A stretch of 41,523 nucleotides of DNA. Source: Polymyxa betae (Eukaryota > Endomyxa > Phytomyxea > Plasmodiophorida > Plasmodiophoridae). The stretch spans positions 26,709 to 68,231 of the forward strand of contig RBZT01000696.1 in the NCBI GenBank assembly GCA_003693705.1, written 5' to 3'. The translations under genes and the position numbers were made by a program. Below, piece by piece: positions 20,424 to 30,570 of the stretch (positions are counted from its first letter, which is position 1; each line of letters begins with the position of its first letter). The notes under the pieces were generated by a model. It was not told the DNA's origin. It saw only the letters and a list, made by a program, of their open reading frames with translations, and made no database searches.

Positions 20424-20951
20424 ATGTCGCGACTGAGGCCGAGGGCGGCCACGACGCATAAGTGCGACGTACTTAGCTCGCGCCGCGCCCTGATGCCAAC
20501 GTCCATAAACGTCCTCAATGGATGTGCTCGTGATCCGACGGCTCCTGCCGTATCTATGCGTTGGCCTGATGATGCTGTATATGTCGGTCGTAGGGCTGCA
20601 ACGTTCTCGTTTTCAGTAGGAGGCAATCCGGCCCTGGGAAACGACCTTGGCTCAACGTTTCTCAGATTGCTGCCGAATAACAGCGGCCATAGATTCTTCG
20701 ATCATAGAGCGCCTGTCGAGAGTTCGCTGCTTGTGCTGAATCGAACCGCCGGACTCGTCTACGCTGTCGCCTATTTCCTGCATCTCGTCTGCCCCGAGAT
20801 TGTATTCGCGTTCAACTACCCGCGTATCAATCGGCCGCCTCCAAACCCGACCAACGAACCTGAACCGGTTGTAGTCGGCAACGGCGCCCTGTTTCAAGTT
20901 GACGACCATCAAGACGACGAGGATTCTTACCCGGACCAACAAGAGGCCTAA
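20424..20951 (+). CDS. Orphan with hydrophobic segment and acidic tail; 5' end uncertain
   Basis: The frame is open from 20361, but the first 70-90 codons look non-coding in style. The later part is protein-like: a hydrophobic stretch (GLVYAVAYFLHLVCPEIVFA), a Pro/Asn-rich linker and a very acidic Asp/Gln/Glu tail ending at 20951. In another frame an ATG at 20518 begins a strong signal-anchor-like peptide (LVIRRLLPYLCVGLMMLYMS), which a small intron might join to the main frame, but I found no phase-correct junction. I therefore give the ORF with low confidence in its start. No family recognised; GC-rich class. Confidence 0.4.
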   Translation: MSRLRPRAATTHKCDVLSSRRALMPTSINVLNGCARDPTAPAVSMRWPDDAVYVGRRAATFSFSVGGNPALGNDLGSTFLRLLPNNSGHRFFDHRAPVESSLLVLNRTAGLVYAVAYFLHLVCPEIVFAFNYPRINRPPPNPTNEPEPVVVGNGALFQVDDHQDDEDSYPDQQEA

Positions 20952-21664
20952 TCGTGACACGATGCAGTAAGTCGCGCCATACAAAATGTTCGAGTTGGCT
21001 AACTATGGATGTTAGATGTAAATAGTGTAAATTTACCCAACTGTCGGTTCTCTGATTGTAAAACGGTTTCAACCTGAATACAGTACAAAGGCGCGCTGTC
21101 ATTATAATTGACCCGTCCTTGTTTATCTGATTGATTAAAATCCTGTTTTAAAAATATAAACAATTGTTTCCTAGTAGAAAAGAACGCCATCAGCTTAAAT
21201 CTGTTGACATATTTCGAGTTCATTGTTCGCTTTCAATCCGCGAAATTTCGATAATTTGCAGAGCACTGAAGCGGCGTAGGACCGAACATTAGATAACGGC
21301 AACGAATCACATCTCTCTTCACCACAGACATCCATCACGGGCGGCTTCGGCGACGCAGCCTTCCCTGGCAATCACAATAAGCGAGAAGTTTATATAGGCG
21401 CATCGGATGATAGGATCGGGCCGGCCGACGCGATGCGCAGTGAAAATAGAGACAGACGAGAGGCTGCGTTCCGGGGGACGTTCCATCACTTTGCTTCAGA
21501 ATCGGGCCCCTGTCAGGTCACGTTTCCTGCCAGAGGCCGCGTTTCCGTTACCGCTGGTCTGGCCGGCCCCACTCCCCCCGTTTCTGTCGCCCTTGGGCCC
21601 CGCTCCTCTTCAGCCCAGCCTTCACTCTTCTCTCTTCTCTCTCTCTCGTGACTAGACCGCCACG

Positions 21665-22602
21665 ATGACGGTTCCAGCCTGGCCAACGGCTGCTGCTGCA
21701 TCCGCCCAGTCCTGGACGCCAGCAGAGGACCAGTACCTACTAAAGTTGCTGGCGCGTGGCGGTCCCGAAAGACGATGCGTTGGTCGGCCGCTGGCAGATC
21801 TGATGGCGGAGCGATTCGGCAGGGCTTATAATCATCAGCAGATTTGGCTGCGCCTGACGCAGATTTGCCCAGCGAACCCTACCTTGCCGCAGTCGAAACT
21901 GTCGCCGCCGCAACTCGAGACGAGTATTCCCAAGCGTATCTCAAGGTTGGAAGAGACGTCACCAACTGCGTTCAAGAAAGAGATGGATGCGATAACGCCT
22001 GTGGATTCAAGAGAAAGAGCAGAGTCTGAACCTACGGTGAAACGAACCGCGATTCGTCCCGGGCCGCCGCCGCCTCGAGGCGGTACGAAATGGCGTCAAG
22101 AAGAAATGTCGGCTTTGATCGAATTTGTGGATACGCATGGCAAAGATTGGTCCACCATTGCTGACCTGATGACGTCACGATTCGGGACGAGATATCGTCG
22201 GTATAGTCACTTTACAGTGGAATTCAAATGGCGCTATATGAAGCGATTACAACCTGCACAATTCGCACGCAGCAGCAAGCCAGCTACTGAATGTTGTGAA
22301 TCTGACTTTGGCATTACAAGGCAAAGATGTCATTCTGATGGGGATCTGCCATCAAAGAAGGCAAGATCGGCAACAGCACACCCGATTGCGACCCAATGGG
22401 CAGAAGTATTGCCCTCGGTCAGGCTCGAGACCGTCGATCATTTCATGAACCGCATCTTTGCCACGAGCAACGATGATCACTTTAGTGAGTTTTTTTTACT
22501 TTTTACTCTTTCGCGTTGCTTGTTTTATCAAAGCTCCTTTCTGGATTTCGATGTTCGATCGCGCCGTGTTTGACATTCTTGTGTTTAGTAGTTGAGCACT
22601 GA
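21665..22602 (+). CDS. Two-SANT/Myb-like nuclear protein, 277 aa
   Basis: Start at ATG 21665. The exon ends at 22484; an intron 22485-22588 (GTGAGT...TTTAG) joins a final short exon ending in IVEH and stop at 22602. Residues about 16-66 form a first SANT/Myb-like repeat (SWTPAEDQYLLKLLARGG, later QQIWLRLTQI). Residues about 137-195 form a second (KWRQEEMSALIEFVDTHGKD, W at the helix 2 start, then FTVEFKWRYMKRL). The linker is Pro/Arg/Lys-rich and basic, and a KKAR patch could be a nuclear signal. This fits a sequence-specific or chromatin-binding nuclear protein; Myb subfamily not determinable. It could in principle be a telomere-word binder, as several plant telo-box proteins are Myb-like, but nothing in the sequence shows that. 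Confidence 0.6.
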
Positions 22603-23215
22603 GCAATCGAGGGAGAGCTTTCGGAAACATCTTCTTAAACCGCTGTGTAAGTTTTGGCCAATTCCTTCGTTACCTTCTGGGAATAACATGTGGTTTGTAC
22701 AGCTACTGCTTTTAATAAGAGTTAAGAGGCGACTTGAAGTCATCATGGGAGCCGTCGAAGCATGCTGATTGTCACATAATGTACGTAATTAAACTAATGT
22801 ATATAAGCTATTTGAACGTTAAAATCTGGGTCTCTTCCACACGAAAAACTTCTGATCGTTTAGATCTCGATTCCACGATCGATGTACTTTTGAGCAGGGT
22901 CCACCACATTATGTAGCGGAACACCAAACGAAGGAAGTGTATGACACTTTCTTACCGGTCGCGAGCTTCTTCACTACGCTATGCGAGTGGCGATTATCAG
23001 GATTGAAGCACTGCCTCTGTGATTCAGCCTTGCTGACATCTATCGACGTGGCGTCACGGCACCGAGTTCGAATCCCTTGTCGTGGCGATGGAAATCGAAG
23101 AGAGAAAGAAAAGAGAGATGAGCGCGGCCCCCCTTTTCCGTCACATTATCGTGTCAAGCTGTGTTATAACACAACATCATTGGAGATTCAACCATGTGCT
23201 AATCCTGTCAATCCG
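22603..23215. other. No gene assigned
   Basis: AT-rich spacer. A GTTCGAATCCC word near 23068 resembles a Pol III B box, but no cloverleaf forms around it. Confidence 0.3.
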
Positions 23216-24825
23216 ATGATGTTGTTGGCTCGACGAGCGCCTTCATTCGCTTACCGCCATTTCCGCATGGTCGGCATCGCTAGGGACGACATTCCTAGAT
23301 ATGCGGTTCTGGTTGCAGGCGATGTCGCACCTCCTGGTACAGATCCGGCTGAAAAAGCCACACGCTATCGTTCGTCTCGCGTTTGCTTCTCATTTTTGAC
23401 ATTATAATCGTTATTCTGAGAAAGTTCATTCCTCCTTTCAAAATTTTTCGCCAAAGTTTTGCCGTTTTCCGGTACTTTTCCTTCTCCTGCATAATTGTAA
23501 TACCGATAGAGTTTATCAGAATCGCCATTCGGCTTTTGTTTTTTAAACCCGGTTATTCCCAAACTTTCATTGCTATCCCACTGAGTCCTTTTCCTATATT
23601 TTATCGTACTATTCATCTATCTAAGCTTATCGCTGTTGGTACAGATGATTACTTCCAGCTCTATCAGAATATTCTGCGTTCGTCAAACCCGTCTGATGAG
23701 CGCTGGGACCAATTTCGCTGCTTGGATGGCGAATTTCCTGATCCATCTGAATTGGATTCTTATCGAGGATTTGTGATCAGCGGGTAGTTTCTCCCATCTA
23801 CCGGTGGTGTTTTCATGCTTATGCATCAAACCGCTATTGTAGATCGCGATACGATGCCCACAGCGATGTTGGCTGGATTGTAAGATTACGCGATTTCGTT
23901 AAAGTTATCTACGAGCGCCAGCACAGCAACTTGCTCGGAATCTGTTTCGGTCACCAACTCCTAGCACATGCTCTTGTAAGGTTGCAAATTGCATCGCTGT
24001 ATCGCTCTGATGTATCTTGTCTGATAGGGTGGCGAATCGGGCCGTGCTGCAGAATCCGGTTGGCAGGTTGGCAGTTGTAGTTATATGTACTCTTTGGCCT
24101 CTTATCGCTTTCTGTTATTGAAATCTTTCTGTTATTGAAAGCTTTCAAGATTGCATTTCAGATTTGCTTAAGACCTTTCTGCTCTCTTCTTTGCGATGAT
24201 GCTGTTTTCAAACATATTGCTTTGCTTTTCATTTTGGTGCTTTAGACGGCTATTATTGCTTTTGCTGCAAGACGATGCTCTTAGAAACCCCCATTTTTCT
24301 CCTTTTTTTCTGTTAAACACCTGGTTCTGTCCCAAGCCAGATATCGATTTGGTTGTTCACCTCATTATTGTATCTTTCTTTTGCCTAAATGGTTAATGCT
24401 GTAGCTTGGATTGCAAGAAGTCCAAACCAATGATGCCCTCCGCAAGTCATTCCCGGGTGCCCCAGAGAAATACTCCATTCTCAAGATCCATCAAGACCAG
24501 GTCGGTATCTGCTTACCAATGTAAACATTGCATGTTTTTGACAATGCAGTATTAGGTTAAGAAGCTACCTCCTGGAGCCGTTTGCCTGGCAACTTCGACC
24601 AACTGCCGTTTCGAAATGTTTTCTATCGGCAAACGTGTGCTCTCCATCCAGGGTCATCCTGAATTCAACAATAACCTGCTATCGGGAATCGTCCAGGCTC
24701 GCGTTAAAGCCGGAACTATTTCCCCTGACGTGGGCCAAACCGCCCTCGACTCGATGCGAACTGAGCAGCCTCAGAGCGAATCTATCATCGCCGTATTGGC
24801 CCGATTTCTCAAGACTGCCCACTGA
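23216..24825 (+). CDS. Class I glutamine amidotransferase (gamma-glutamyl peptidase-like), 265 aa
   Basis: Six exons: 23216-23336, 23645-23783, 23843-23975, 24028-24066, 24405-24500, 24556-24825 (798 nt, in phase throughout). It has the single-domain GATase1 layout of GMP-synthase-like and gamma-glutamyl peptidase proteins: RYAVLVAG at the start, DGEFPDPSELDSYRGFVISG, YDAHSD, the nucleophile elbow GICFGHQ (Cys about 121), an IHQDQV strand and QGHPEF with His about 210 and Glu about 212, completing the Cys-His-Glu triad. No synthetase domain follows. Family members hydrolyse gamma-glutamyl bonds in glutathione conjugates or release ammonia from glutamine; the exact substrate is not shown here. 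The Met at 23216 gives a short leader rich in Arg and lacking acids (MMLLARRAPSFAYRHFR) that could target mitochondria; the next Met, 23267, gives a cytosolic form. Confidence 0.85.
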
Positions 24826-25095
24826 CTTTATTAGGTTATATATTACTAAACGACATCACGTTGTCTACTGTCTAATCTGCTGGCCATCCTTCGAAGTAAA
24901 GTCTCCTTTTTGCTGATACGATCTGGAGGAAGGCGTCGTGGATTGTTTGATTGTTGCCAGCGGTCACAAACAGGCACAGACCTCGGTCAGTAAGCGCCAT
25001 CTTCTGTCGCTCCAGTCCATTTCAAGCATGACTCATGCTGTTCGAATCTGGGCTCCGTCGGCAATCGACCTTGAGTCACGCCGACCAACGATTTG
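24826..25095. other. Spacer; nothing seen
   Basis: Intergenic sequence between the amidotransferase and the homeobox gene, with no frame or repeat of note. Confidence 0.3.
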
Positions 25096-25872
25096 ATGAC
25101 AAATGACTCCCGGTCTAACATTTATCATATGTCTTCCGATTCGATAACAGCGTTCGAAAGGTTTGGGTCACCCCCATCGATCCCCGTCGCCGACCCGTTC
25201 GCCGACTATGCTTCTCAAATCGTGCACATCTACAAATACGAGCACCATCCCAACAAAACCATCAATCGGGTCGAATGTGCTCAACCCGCTTTCATGCTGA
25301 TGAAGGATTTTGATCAGCACATGCCCGGTCAGCTATATTCAGTATTCGACTATGCTAGTCCATTGTTCAACCCATCGCCACCGCCGGTCATACCCCGATT
25401 CGTTCACATGCCGCCGCCATTCTCGCTAAGCATGCCCACGACGCAAGAGCGTCCGCTGAAGCGTCCTAGTTCGAACAAACCCATTTCCTCGATCTCTCGT
25501 GACTCGAAAAAGATTCGCAGTCGCCTTCCTGCTTCGTCTGTTGCCATCATGCAGAATTGGTTTATGGATCATTTAAACTGGCCGTATCCAAACGATGACG
25601 ATAAGGTTCGCTTTCTTGCAAGGCTGTTCATGGTCAATACTGATTCGCTTTGACAGACGGAAATAGCGGAGCGAGCCGGTCTTACCGTTGCTCAAGTTGT
25701 GAATTGGTTCACAAACACCAGAAAACGGTTTTGGATCCCCAACAAGGACAAGTTTATCGACGAGAATGGAAAGGTTCGTACAGATTTCAAGACCTTCGAA
25801 GATATCCACTCAGCTGCCGCTTCGAATTCCCCCGCCTATATATCCTCGACATCGGATTCGGGCGACCTGTAG
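25096..25872 (+). CDS. TALE-class homeodomain protein, 241 aa
   Basis: Exons 25096-25605 and 25657-25872, with a 51-nt intron (GTTCGC...GACAG) inside the homeodomain. The spliced domain (about residues 137-202) has helix 1 AIMQNWFMDHL, the three-residue loop extension with PYP (about 163-165), helix 2 TEIAERAGL after the junction, and recognition helix VVNWFTNTRKRFW with Asn about 190 and WF-N-R intact. Without splicing, extra residues and a stop would break helix 2, so the intron is well supported. The N-terminus is Pro/Tyr/His-rich without a recognised MEIS, PBC, KNOX or BELL partner domain. It should be a nuclear DNA-binding regulator; TALE proteins often act as heterodimers. An AATAAA occurs at about 26104. 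Confidence 0.85.
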
Positions 25873-26162
25873 ATATATTGTAGACTTGATAAAGCTTTCA
25901 GCACTTCGCCCTAACATACTCATATAAACGTCATCTGCGGCCTTTACCTGGATGATTCACCTGCAGAAGACTTCTAATCATTAAGACTTCCATCGTCGAT
26001 AGGCTTATGGGAATATTCGTTATATTCTTGAACGCGTACCTTCATGCAGGGATCAGCAAATTCCTAGTTCACTAAATGTATCTGCCAGATTTATACTATT
26101 TTGTAAATAAAGCAGGCACGCCTACAGGTTTATTGCCGACAACGCTCTGAACGACAGATGGG

Positions 26163-26429
26163 TCAGAGACCCTTGACATCGGGATCTGCTGACCCATATT
26201 GTTCTTGGATGTAAGTGATGGCGACCGGAACGAGCACGCTTCCTGAGAATCCAACAAGGAACATCACCAGATAGATGAGATAGAAGAACATCCGGGTTTG
26301 TGATCTTGTGGCATCGACCATGGGCGCCGTTAGATACAGTCCAGCCGAGCAGCAGAACGCAGCGACCATGACGGCTGCTATTGACAGCATCAACGCTATC
26401 GCATGCAGACGAGAAGCGAAAACAGCCAT
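26163..26429 (-). CDS. Small membrane protein, 88 aa
   Basis: ATG at 26429. There are two clear hydrophobic spans: the first from ALMLSIAAVMVAAFCCSAGL, the second from MFFYLIYLVMFLVGFSGSVL. A polar Gln/Tyr/Asp-containing C-terminus follows. The N-terminus is basic. On the minus strand, AATAAA lies near 26127-26132, about 30 nt beyond the stop, supporting an independent transcript convergent with the homeobox gene. I do not recognise the family. It might instead be a terminal exon of a longer gene, but a Met in good position and the 3' signal favour a complete small gene. Confidence 0.55.
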   Translation of the reverse strand: MAVFASRLHAIALMLSIAAVMVAAFCCSAGLYLTAPMVDATRSQTRMFFYLIYLVMFLVGFSGSVLVPVAITYIQEQYGSADPDVKGL

Positions 26430-26766
26430 TCTAGTTCGGTTTCGAATCTCTCTATGCAAGCAGGATGGCTGCTGTAAGGTTCTCGGCCGTTCGCGCCATC
26501 ATATTGTGGTTCTTAAAATGTGATGCATTATGTATGGTTCATAATAGCCTTAAAAAATGTAAAATTCTGTAAACGCTCGATATATATCTAGAAAGCATGT
26601 GTATACTGTGACGTTTGAAGTTAGATTACAGAGCTGTTTGACAGCATTCATTTTACATGTTGTTTTTTATGATTTTTATATTAACAGTTTGTTGAAACAT
26701 TGAATGCAATACAGATCATCCTGAGATTGACAGGATGGCGTCTCGATAAATGAACAGTGTTGAGTT

Positions 26767-28444
26767 TTACTTGGACTGCAGATTGCTCTGTTGAGGGCGA
26801 TGTCCACCAATGATGCACCACAGTTTGCTCTGTTGTCGGCGATGTCCACCAGAGATGGACCGGAGTTTGCTCTGTTGTAGGCGATGTCCACCATAGATGT
26901 AGATACCCAGTGAGAAGAATAGAAGTACAGTAGCAATGATTGCGAAAGCATTCAGTTCCTCATTGAAGAGCAAGTGGCCAAGGATGACGCAGACGACTCG
27001 CTTCGGGCCGCCCAATGATCTGCTGAACGTTGCCGAACTGAACGAGGTCAAGCCAATGTTGGTGAACAGCATGAGAGGCGACGCCACCCACATTCCTGCG
27101 AGCAAGCCCCAGAACATCGACCCGTTTCCTAAAGCGATGACATGCGGGTAAGTCTCGCGAATGGTGCTCCGCTCAAAGAACAGGAAGCAAGGCAGGACGA
27201 TCAGCGTAGATAAGAAGCTCTGGCAGGTGTTGATTTGGCAGATGAAAGTCAGGTCGCCTTTGGACTGTTCGGTTGCGAATAGTTTCTGGGTCAGGACAGA
27301 CAGGATCGAGACGAAGATCGAGCCGGAAACAGCGCAGGAAAACCCGATAACATGGTCCCAGACGCTCAGTTCAGACTTCGTGTCGCTGTTGAAGCCAATC
27401 AAGGCAAGCGCCACAGCCATCATGAAGACGGCAAGATCTATCAGGATGTCAAAACAGCGAATAGGGTAGTTCAACAAATAGAAGAAGCATTTGAAAGCAA
27501 AGAGGAACTGAAAATCAAAGCAGGTTACATTGCCATTCGTTAAACTTCTTCTTGGTCATCAACTTGCTGAGACCCACGACGAAGATCAGCGACGTACCCC
27601 GAATGCTATAAGGAGCACTGAGCAGAAGGGTCGCCACAACGGCGAATAACATTACATGGCGTATTCGGTGGCGCTCAGCTTGCTCAGCCCAAATGAACCT
27701 GAAATAAAGTTCAGCTTACATCATATCGAACGTTGGACAACAGTAGCGTACTGAAGATGATGTTGAGCGACTCAGGAACGGCGAGCATGGCGAATGCCTT
27801 CCACTGTCGCCATGTTGGGGCAACAATCCGACCGCGGGTGGAGATTAGCCAGAACGCGAAGGCGATTGGGAATGAACCGGATGTTGCCAGAGCGAACAAA
27901 AGCGGCGACTTGAACTCTTTGTCAGACTTCGTCTGATCTTTGATGCTCGGATCCGCTTTCATCGTCTTGAACGGTTGAGCGAACAGAGTATGACACGACT
28001 AAGAACACGAATGTTAACGTTGTTATCAATTCAAAACCATGAATTGTTACCGACCGCTGAAGCAATACAGATGACAGACATGACGGCGATGATGGCCAGA
28101 CGAACGATACGGTTCTGGATGAGAGCCGCCTTGGATTTGGCTGACGGAGGATTGCAAGGCATTGGGGTTGGCTTGTTCACGGATTGGCTGCCAGTATCAT
28201 CCAGATTAATAACAGTGCAGCATTTGCCATTGTCGGCCGAACCAAACTTGGTCATTATTGGCTGGTGGAAATGTGATAGCCAGAGGTCACAAAGACTCTG
28301 GGATCGATTCGCCGCGATTGGCGTCAGGTCGTCGTTGGAAAGGGTTTCCGCAGTCCGCAAAGTCCGTGACAGCACTCTTCCTGAACCTGAAAAGAATCTG
28401 TCCACGAGGATAACTGATGCGGTGACGCTTTCGGTCGTCTCCAT
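26767..28444 (-). CDS. SLC35F6-like drug/metabolite-superfamily transporter, about 479 aa
   Basis: Exons 28444-28055 (donor least certain), 27998-27752, 27698-27656, 27617-27529, 27437-26767 sum to 1440 nt in phase. The protein has a polar N-terminus and about ten hydrophobic spans. The central block reads LSATEYAIAPYSIRGTSLIF and VVGLSKLMTKKKFNEWQ, the pattern of SLC35F-type transporters (TSAS..QM.RG..I.FTGL.S..FL...L...QW). A second repeat half contains the VSILSVLTQKLF and ATFSRSLG segments. Related proteins sit in lysosomal, mitochondrial or Golgi membranes; substrate unknown. The last 40 residues are three tandem copies of a GGHRxQQSxL unit (see repeat), an unusual soluble tail. Two introns are only 38 and 53 nt. 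Confidence 0.75.
26770..26900 (-). repeat. Coding minisatellite, three copies of about 45 bp
   Basis: Three tandem copies of GGTGGACATCGCC plus an (A/T)CAACAGAGCAA block encode GGHR-QQSK-type units at the transporter C-terminus. They differ by a few bases. Copy-number variation between strains would be expected. Confidence 0.8.
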
Positions 28445-28709
28445 GCAAAACCCAATTCGGGCTCCATCTCTCCGTGATTTTCGTCATTACACCCAAAAGT
28501 AGCAGGATATCTCGAAATATAGTACTCTGCAGATTAGTCGCGAAGCCGACTTTCCTTTGAGAACGATGAATGAAAGCAAACCCGCTACTGCGACATCGGC
28601 ACACAGATTCTGGTATGCTAAATTTATAATAGGTTTGAATAGATAAAATATCAGACGATGGTTACATTTTGAATGCGATAATATAAATGCTACAAACCGA
28701 ATTTCATGG

Positions 28710-29808
28710 CTATAAATTCGGGTCCCAACCGGGATAGAGCGAAGCTAATAGGCCGACAAGAAACCTTTCTGTCATTTGGATCACACCTGGGAAAAACGAG
28801 AATGAGTTATTGGGTGTTTGAAAGACCTCACATGCGTACCCATGTGCTGGTGCTCTTGCTGTGTAACATGGTTTGCAGGGCTAGGCGGAGCAGCATCTGG
28901 AGGGAAATCGTTTACAGGAGCGGGTTCAGTTCGATGGACAACTTGATAGATATAGATAATAACAGCAAGGATAATAAGAACGATTCGCCTGAAATCAGAA
29001 ACAGGTTTAGCATTGGAGATGTTATACTAAATCCAATAAGCCAAAACACAAGCCTATCAAATCAAGCTGATAGACGATGCTGATACAAAGCTAAAAAGAA
29101 TTAAGATTCAACTAGCTCAGAAATTCATGCAGCTGTGTAAAATCAGAAAACGTACCTGGATGGGGCAGCGTCGCCGCCAAGAATCAGTATGAAGAAAGCG
29201 AGGCGACCCAAAAGGGATAAGTCTAAGTATTCTCGTATCTGTTGCCATACCCCATTCCTCGGTGGAACAGCGCCTGCATCTGCAGTGACAGTAGGCCTTC
29301 CTTGGTTGGAAACTGGAGTGCGGCTCACAGCTGGAGACGTCCTTGTTATGCCTGAAAACAAAGCCGCTTGAAGATTCGACTCCGAGACATGCGTGGTAAT
29401 TTTCTAACACAACGTCATTTCAATGCAAGTCTTAACGAACAACGACAGAAAAGCTTTCCGGAAGGAGCAGAACGTTCATCATTGGGCGATGAAGGTGCGA
29501 AATGTGGGAAACAGTGACGAAATAGCTTTCCAAAAAGAAACGTTCTACAAGTAACGGCTTATAGAAAAGATGAAAAATTGTGCATTTTCTCAAAAACAAG
29601 ATGCACTGACATTAGACTGCTTTGGGTCGACGAATTGCCCCAAAATTTCCCCAGATTTCAGCAAACGACCGCGATACAGAAGCGTGTTACAGGCAAGGCC
29701 ATGCTCATCGCGGGCCCTGGCCAGCAGGGCAGCAACATCGACGCGCGGATCGAGTCGGAGCCGGGTGGGAGCGTGCAGCCCGAATGGGTTCTCCAGCTCG
29801 ATCTCCAT
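28710..29808 (-). CDS. HERPUD-like ER membrane protein with ubiquitin-like domain
   Basis: The first exon from ATG 29808 encodes a ubiquitin-like fold (EIELENPFG strand, LLARARDEHG helix, LLYRGRLLKSGEIL turn) that resembles the IYSGKLL turn of HERPUD proteins. Exon 29351-29156 gives a Pro/Ser linker, then WQQIREYLDLSLLGRLAFFI. Exon 28988-28840 continues with RIVLIILAVIIYIYQV, together forming the membrane hairpin of HERPUD with the YIYQ signature. A 53-nt intron leads to 28786-28710, ending FLVGLLASLYPGWDPNL. The junction between the ubiquitin-like exon and 29351 is not resolved; one more exon probably lies in 29380-29560. The family works at the ER membrane as a scaffold for Hrd1-type ER-associated degradation and is induced by ER stress elsewhere. 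Confidence 0.65.
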
Positions 29809-30319
29809 CCCGGGCGGCAAATGAAGACGACGACAGCAATGTCGATGCTGTAAGGGCACTGCCCTTAACGCTTGTGACAGACTGCAGATATCACAGACGG
29901 GAGGCCGCCCGCACAGTGATCCAGATTTTCTATCAGCTAATCGTATCTTCTCGAATTTTTTTTTTTTTTAAAAACGGCAACTCGTCTGAGCACTGTTTAA
30001 TGTTAGGACGATTCATTAGCAGCAGAAACAAACAAAGCCAATGACTGGATCATCTTATCAAGATGAAAGGGATGGCCTGATACCGCAAGCCTGCTGGATA
30101 TCGTGGCTAAGCCCAATGCTTCGGGCTTCTTGGCTTCCAGATGCCTGCTGGCTGTCAAGTCACTCAGATGGAAATGACTGGCGGTGAATCAACCGAAAGG
30201 GCCGATGCCGTAACAAATTTTTGTCTTTTCGTCTTGTAGTGATATCGTTGTGGTGTCCCACGCTTGCCTTCGTTTGCTCAGATTCGCTGCAATCTATGGC
30301 AGATCGCTTGAAAAAAATG
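29809..30319. other. 5' flank of HERPUD-like gene; no gene seen
   Basis: It contains a 12-13 base T/A homopolymer near 29959 and a small hairpin (AAGCCC/GGGCTT) near 30105. The 16-mer shared with 5394-5409 is at about 30130. Confidence 0.3.
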
Positions 30320-30391
30320 ACCGGTACGGGGAGTCGAAACCCGGCCCCCTGGAGAATATCCAGGTATACTAGCCAACTGTACTATACCGGA
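30320..30391 (-). tRNA. tRNA-like gene or pseudogene, apparent anticodon ATT
   Basis: On the minus strand a cloverleaf close to eukaryotic tRNA-Glu can be drawn: acceptor TCCGGTA/TACCGGT with a mismatch in pair 1, D-arm with AGTTGGCT loop, anticodon stem CCTGG/CCAGG around ATATTCT, and T-arm CGGG/CCCG. The anticodon would be AUU, not a normal eukaryotic species, and the T-loop carries one extra T or a mismatched closing pair. A run of A on the plus strand downstream (T-run on the minus) could terminate Pol III. I regard it as a decayed or edited tRNA rather than a safe decoding gene. Confidence 0.5.
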
Positions 30392-30570
30392 AGGGTTAGA
30401 TTCAATGATGTCTCGCGGCACTTAAGTAAGCTACAAACTATGAGATTTGGGACAAACCAAGCGGATCACGTCTAAAAGAAGCTCAGGATTTTATCAGGGA
30501 TCCGACATGTAGAATCATTGTATGCAGTCTACACATGCCGCAACATGATCGCGATGGACGCAGACGCCCT

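Noticed and set aside
23013-23087. Possible tRNA around a GTTCGAATCCC B-box word
   Set aside because: No acceptor or anticodon stem can be paired with it.
22937-23407. Upstream extension of the amidotransferase frame
   Set aside because: No conserved sequence before 23216 and a plausible leader from that Met.
27699-27719. A 21-nt intron in the SLC35F6-like gene (GTAAGC...TTCAG)
   Set aside because: It leads to a stop; the donor at 27751 restores phase and the conserved transporter motif.
29809-29859. N-terminal extension of the HERPUD-like exon
   Set aside because: Requires a non-ATG start; the ATG at 29808 begins the ubiquitin-like strand directly.
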